Positions 60,732-64,000 of a stretch of 64,000 bases of DNA are shown piece after piece. The DNA comes from Cercis canadensis (lineage: Eukaryota > Streptophyta > Magnoliopsida > Fabales > Fabaceae), in the NCBI GenBank assembly GCA_003255065.1, contig QAOA01008173.1, forward strand, positions 1-64,000. Reading direction: 5' to 3'. The notes under the pieces are model-generated. The model saw only the letters and a list, made by a program, of their open reading frames with translations, ran no database searches and was not told the origin of the DNA. The first letter of the stretch is position 1, and every line of letters begins with the position of its first letter. Both the position numbers and the translations under genes were made by a program.

Positions 60732-61996
60732 CCTTTGCCTTTCTGCAGCATCGTCGTTAAAGATTCTAGCATTGATGTTGGCACATTCTCTCCTTGTGTT
60801 GAGGATTTAATGCACTATGGAGAGATGAAAATTATGATTTGGGATTTAGGGTTTAACTAAATATTATGTTGGATACTTGGATTTATATGAGTAAAAAGCA
60901 TTCTGTTTATATCTCTGATATTGAGTTGTTTTAGTTACAAATATGCCATGTTATTAATTTTTGGCATCACATTGTGTCAAATTTAACATCAACACTCCTG
61001 TTCTGATTCTAACCCTTCCTCACAACCTGATGTATGATAAAGTGCAATACTTCATTAATGATGACTAAATGCATTGTAACTCCATCAACACTGATGGTTT
61101 TTTGGATAATAATTTGAACTCACAAGAACTTCTGTCAAGAGATAATAGAATACCAAATGGGGTAAATGCAAAAAATGAAAACATATGTAAGGTAGTGAAG
61201 TGAAACATTAGCAATGCTATAAAATTTTGTTTTACAATGACTTTTATGGCCAAACATTTAATGAATATGTTTTAATGTAATCCTATATTTTTCTTTTGAA
61301 AAAATTAAATAATTATAATAACTGTATATGTATTAATATTTTTGGTTTAGTGGTTAGTTTCACGCACTAAGAGTAAATATTTTTTTGAGTGATCTTAAAA
61401 GTACACCTCCATATCAGCTTAATAAAAATATATCAATAATTATTCTTGAAAAGGCATATTTTATTATAGAAAATTTTCTTGTCTTGATAGTATTTAAATG
61501 CATTTATCAATATTTGTTTGATGCATAATAGACTTTGCTTGAAAGAAGAACAATAACAAGAGAAAGAGAAATAAAAATAACAGAGAAGTTAAAAAAGGAT
61601 AGAAAGAAACACAATAAGTAAATTTGATTCATAGCTTATTAGATTTATAAATTGCAATCATAAATATAATGATGATAATTTAACTTAGGGAGTGCTATGC
61701 TACAATTTATACTTCTTGTGTTTCTTTCAACCCCTTTTTAACTTTTATGTTATTTTTGTTTCTCTTTCTTTTGTTACTGTTCTTCTTTCAAGTAAGTTTA
61801 TTATGCATCAAACAAATATTGATGTGACTTATGTCACATCTTTAATTATTTTTATATTGTTTTATTTATATATTATATTAATTATGTCAAAATAATATAG
61901 TGTAGAACTAAAATAGTGTAAGAAAAGACTAAATCAAAATTATAATGATCTTTATAATTTTTGTTTTCCGTCGTAAGATTATAAAACTAGAATAAT
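60732..61996. other. Intergenic, with duplicated GAD 3' flank
   Basis: 60732-61500 corresponds to the 3' flank of the intact GAD gene. The rest is AT-rich and includes the foldback element at 61507-61822. No gene. Confidence 0.55.
61507..61822. repeat. Foldback MITE, about 316 bp
   Basis: Arms 61507-61625 and 61710-61822 are close reverse complements; both contain TTTGATGCATAATA, GAAAGAAGAAC and AGAAAGAGAAA when read from the outside. The loop is about 85 AT-rich bases. It sits at the distal edge of the duplicated GAD flank, at a place where unit 1 shows no such element, so it probably arrived after the duplication. Class uncertain. Confidence 0.7.
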
Positions 61997-62036
61997 ATGG
62001 GCCTTGGCCCATGTATTTTAATTTCGGGGTTGGGCT
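61997..62036 (+). promoter_or_regulatory. Palindromic site II motif before the PPR gene
   Basis: ATGGGCCTTGGCCCAT at 61997-62012 is a perfect inverted repeat of two site II elements, with a third (TGGGCT) at 62031-62036. It lies about 340 bases upstream of the PPR start codon, a usual position and motif for plant genes of organelle proteins. Confidence 0.55.
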
Positions 62037-62349
62037 AAGATCCATCACATTGTCTTACCATTTTCCCTTCGATTTTCCTCTTCCTGATTAAACGACCATG
62101 AGAATTGTGCTGATGTTCGAAGCTCCTGCATCCATTTCAGTGGCTCTTTCTTGCCTCTCCCTCAGTTTCTTTTTGAGCAGTACACAAAAAGCTCCAAACC
62201 CAGAATTCAACACTGCAGCTTCTTCATCTACTACCTATTTACTAAATCGTTCTTGTTTCTGAATTTCTTTTGGGAGACCTCAGTGATTACAGCAAGCACA
62301 CAGCTCAGTCTTCTTGTAAGAATCAACGCCTTCAATTTCAACTTGCAAT

Positions 62350-64000
62350 ATGATGGGAAGGTTTCATAGATGCTTATATTCTATAAAACATTATTCTTTT
62401 TCATCATGTGCCCATAATTATATCTTCAGAAATAAAGGGCCACCACAAACTGAAAAAATACCAAATTTTTTCTTCTGTAAGCACTCTTTTGTTTGTCGAA
62501 TGCCATTACCAGAGGCTCCTTGTTTGCCCTTGTTTCAATATTCACTGCCCATGAGTTTTTTTGTTGCATATAATGTTTCCATTCGCTTGTATTGTTCAGA
62601 AACTGCTTCCATTAATCAAAATTATGATGTTGAGGACAATCGTGTAGAAAGCGATGTTGAAAAGTTATACAACACTATAATGGATAGATCAATCGGACAT
62701 CACGGTATGGAGAAAGCTCTCGACCAACTAGGTGTCCCATTATCAACTCCATTGGTTACCGGGGTCCTGCATAGGTTTCGTTTTGAGGAGAAAATTGCAT
62801 TTAGATTTTTCACATGGGCTGGTCACCAAGAAAATTATTCCCACGAGCCTTGCGCTTATAATGATATGATAGACATATTATCTAGTACGAGATACAAAGT
62901 AAAGCAGTTTCGAATAATTTGTGATGTATTGGATTATTTGAAGAGGCATAACAGGAATACAGTTCCAGTTGAAGTTCTTTCTACAATTCTGAGAAAATAC
63001 ACCGAGAAGTATCTAACTCATGTGCAGAAGTTTGCAAAGAAGAAGAGGATAAGAGTAAAGACGCAACCAGAAATAAATGCACTTAACTTGCTTTTGGATG
63101 CTCTGTGCAAGTGTAGTCTCGTTGAGGATGCTGAAGCTCTGTTTAAGAAAGTGAAAAACAAGATCAAGCCTAATGCTGATACATACAATATATTGTTTTT
63201 TGGGTGGTGTAGAGTTAGAAACCCAACTAGAGGAATGAAAGTGCTGGAAGAAATGATTGAACTAGGCCATGCGCCTGACAATTTTACGTACAATACTGCC
63301 ATTGATACCTTCTGCGAAGAAGGGATGATAACAGAAGCACTAGAACTTTTTGAGTTCATGAGAACAAAAGGTTCTACCATTTCTTCTCCCACTGCCAAGA
63401 CTTACTCAATCATAGTTGTGGCTCTTGTCCAAAATGATAGAATGGAGGAGTGTTTCAAACTTCTAGGGCATATGATGAGCAGTGGTTGCCTTCCTGATGT
63501 TTCAACATACAAGGATATAATTGAAGGAATGTGTTTGTACGGAAAGGTAGATGAAGCTTACAAATTCTTGGAAGAGATGGGAAACAAAGGTTACCCACCT
63601 GATATAGTTACTTATAATTGTTTCCTAAAGGTCCTTTGTGACAATAAGAAGTCTGATGAAGCACTTAGACTTTACAGGAGAATGATTGAATTGGGTTGTA
63701 TGCCTAGTGTCCAAACTTATAATATGCTGGCTCTAATGTTTTTTGAGATGGATGATCCTGATGGAGCATTTGAGACCTGGCATGAAATGGGTGAGTGGGG
63801 TTGTGCACCGGACACAGACACTTATTGCGTGATGATTGATGGGCTATTTCGCTGCAATAAAGTGGAAGATGCTTGTTTTCTTTTGGAAGAAGTGGTAAAC
63901 AAGGGAATAAAATTGCCATACCGAAACTTCGACTCCTTTTTGATGCAGCTTTCAGTGATTGGTAATCTCCAAGCCATTCATAGGCTCTCAGATCATATGA
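62350..64000 (+). CDS. Pentatricopeptide repeat protein, P class, 3' end outside window
   Basis: The frame is open from ATG ATG at 62350 to the end of the window (550 codons), after an in-frame TAA at 62317, so 62350 is the first usable start. The N-terminal 60-90 residues are Arg/Ser/Phe-rich and fit a mitochondrial presequence. From about residue 240, at least eight 35-residue P-type PPR motifs follow, for example ADTYNILFFGWCRVRNPTRG, VSTYKDIIEGMCLYGKVDEA and IVTYNCFLKVLCDNKKSDEA, with a ninth starting at the edge. Such proteins bind organellar RNA for processing, stability or translation. The RNA target cannot be read from this sequence with confidence, and I do not know the specific orthologue. 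No intron is visible in this part. Confidence 0.88.
   Translation, partial: MMGRFHRCLYSIKHYSFSSCAHNYIFRNKGPPQTEKIPNFFFCKHSFVCRMPLPEAPCLPLFQYSLPMSFFVAYNVSIRLYCSETASINQNYDVEDNRVESDVEKLYNTIMDRSIGHHGMEKALDQLGVPLSTPLVTGVLHRFRFEEKIAFRFFTWAGHQENYSHEPCAYNDMIDILSSTRYKVKQFRIICDVLDYLKRHNRNTVPVEVLSTILRKYTEKYLTHVQKFAKKKRIRVKTQPEINALNLLLDALCKCSLVEDAEALFKKVKNKIKPNADTYNILFFGWCRVRNPTRGMKVLEEMIELGHAPDNFTYNTAIDTFCEEGMITEALELFEFMRTKGSTISSPTAKTYSIIVVALVQNDRMEECFKLLGHMMSSGCLPDVSTYKDIIEGMCLYGKVDEAYKFLEEMGNKGYPPDIVTYNCFLKVLCDNKKSDEALRLYRRMIELGCMPSVQTYNMLALMFFEMDDPDGAFETWHEMGEWGCAPDTDTYCVMIDGLFRCNKVEDACFLLEEVVNKGIKLPYRNFDSFLMQLSVIGNLQAIHRLSDHM

Larger units (their letters stand above)
58825..61500 (+). repeat. Tandem duplication unit 2 (broken GAD with flanks)
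   Basis: Colinear with 53905-58690 but internally rearranged. The promoter and 5' UTR match; most of exon 1 and intron 1 are replaced by about 630 unrelated bases; exon 2 is preserved. Intron 2 is interrupted at a point equal to about 55015 and joined to sequence equal to about 57792, then the 3' flank matches through about 61500. Confidence 0.75.

Noticed and set aside
62151..62369. 72-codon frame overlapping the PPR start
   Set aside because: Different frame from the PPR protein, ends 20 bases after its ATG, no domain; probably 5' UTR.
1..64000. tRNA, rRNA or organelle DNA insertions
   Set aside because: I noticed no cloverleaf-like or organellar sequence by eye, but a systematic scan was not possible.
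1..64000. A novel multi-gene defence or metabolic system
   Set aside because: All recognised genes are conserved single plant genes with independent promoters and mixed orientations; nothing suggests a new cluster.

Overview
This is nuclear DNA from a dicot plant. The genes are intron-rich, the flanks are AT-rich and full of small inverted-repeat transposons, and there is a degenerate Ty1/copia element. Every protein has a clear counterpart in Arabidopsis and other eudicots. I cannot name the species. Gene models were assembled by hand from splice sites, reading phase and family conservation. One long N run (20625-20987) and several isolated n's show this is draft assembly.

Layout: 1-9680 has no supportable gene; it holds AT-rich sequence and four inverted-repeat (foldback/MITE-like) structures. 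9681-15377 (+) encodes a large VARLMGL/DUF4378 protein. 18067-28595 (-) is a 12-exon cyclic-nucleotide-gated channel of the CNGC19/20 type, with a probable 5' UTR intron reaching about 30.35 kb. 32916-35270 (+) is TIM14, whose first coding exon is only the ATG. 37239-48443 (+) is a mitochondrial D-cysteine desulfhydrase with a dead 4.9-kb copia element in intron 6. 49251-51896 (-) is mitochondrial ribosomal protein uL22, with one GC-AG intron. 54184-57815 (+) is a complete glutamate decarboxylase. It is followed by a decayed tandem copy (59195-60731) that lost most of its catalytic body. 62350 to the window end (+) is the 5' part of a PPR protein gene.

The genes are not an operon, and I see no new multi-gene system. 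Four of the seven intact or partial genes (TIM14, D-cysteine desulfhydrase, uL22m, PPR) are expected to act in mitochondria. The uL22m and PPR upstream regions carry the site II (TGGGCC/T) motifs typical of such genes. The CNGC channel and the calmodulin-regulated glutamate decarboxylase both respond to Ca2+/calmodulin; their Arabidopsis counterparts also lie near each other on chromosome 3, so part of the gene order looks conserved. The points most worth a second look are the GAD tandem duplication and its deletion, a 60-bp tandem repeat covering the CNGC stop codon and 3' UTR, a nested palindrome at 7.9-8.4 kb, and several inverted-repeat elements with clean target-site duplications inside introns.
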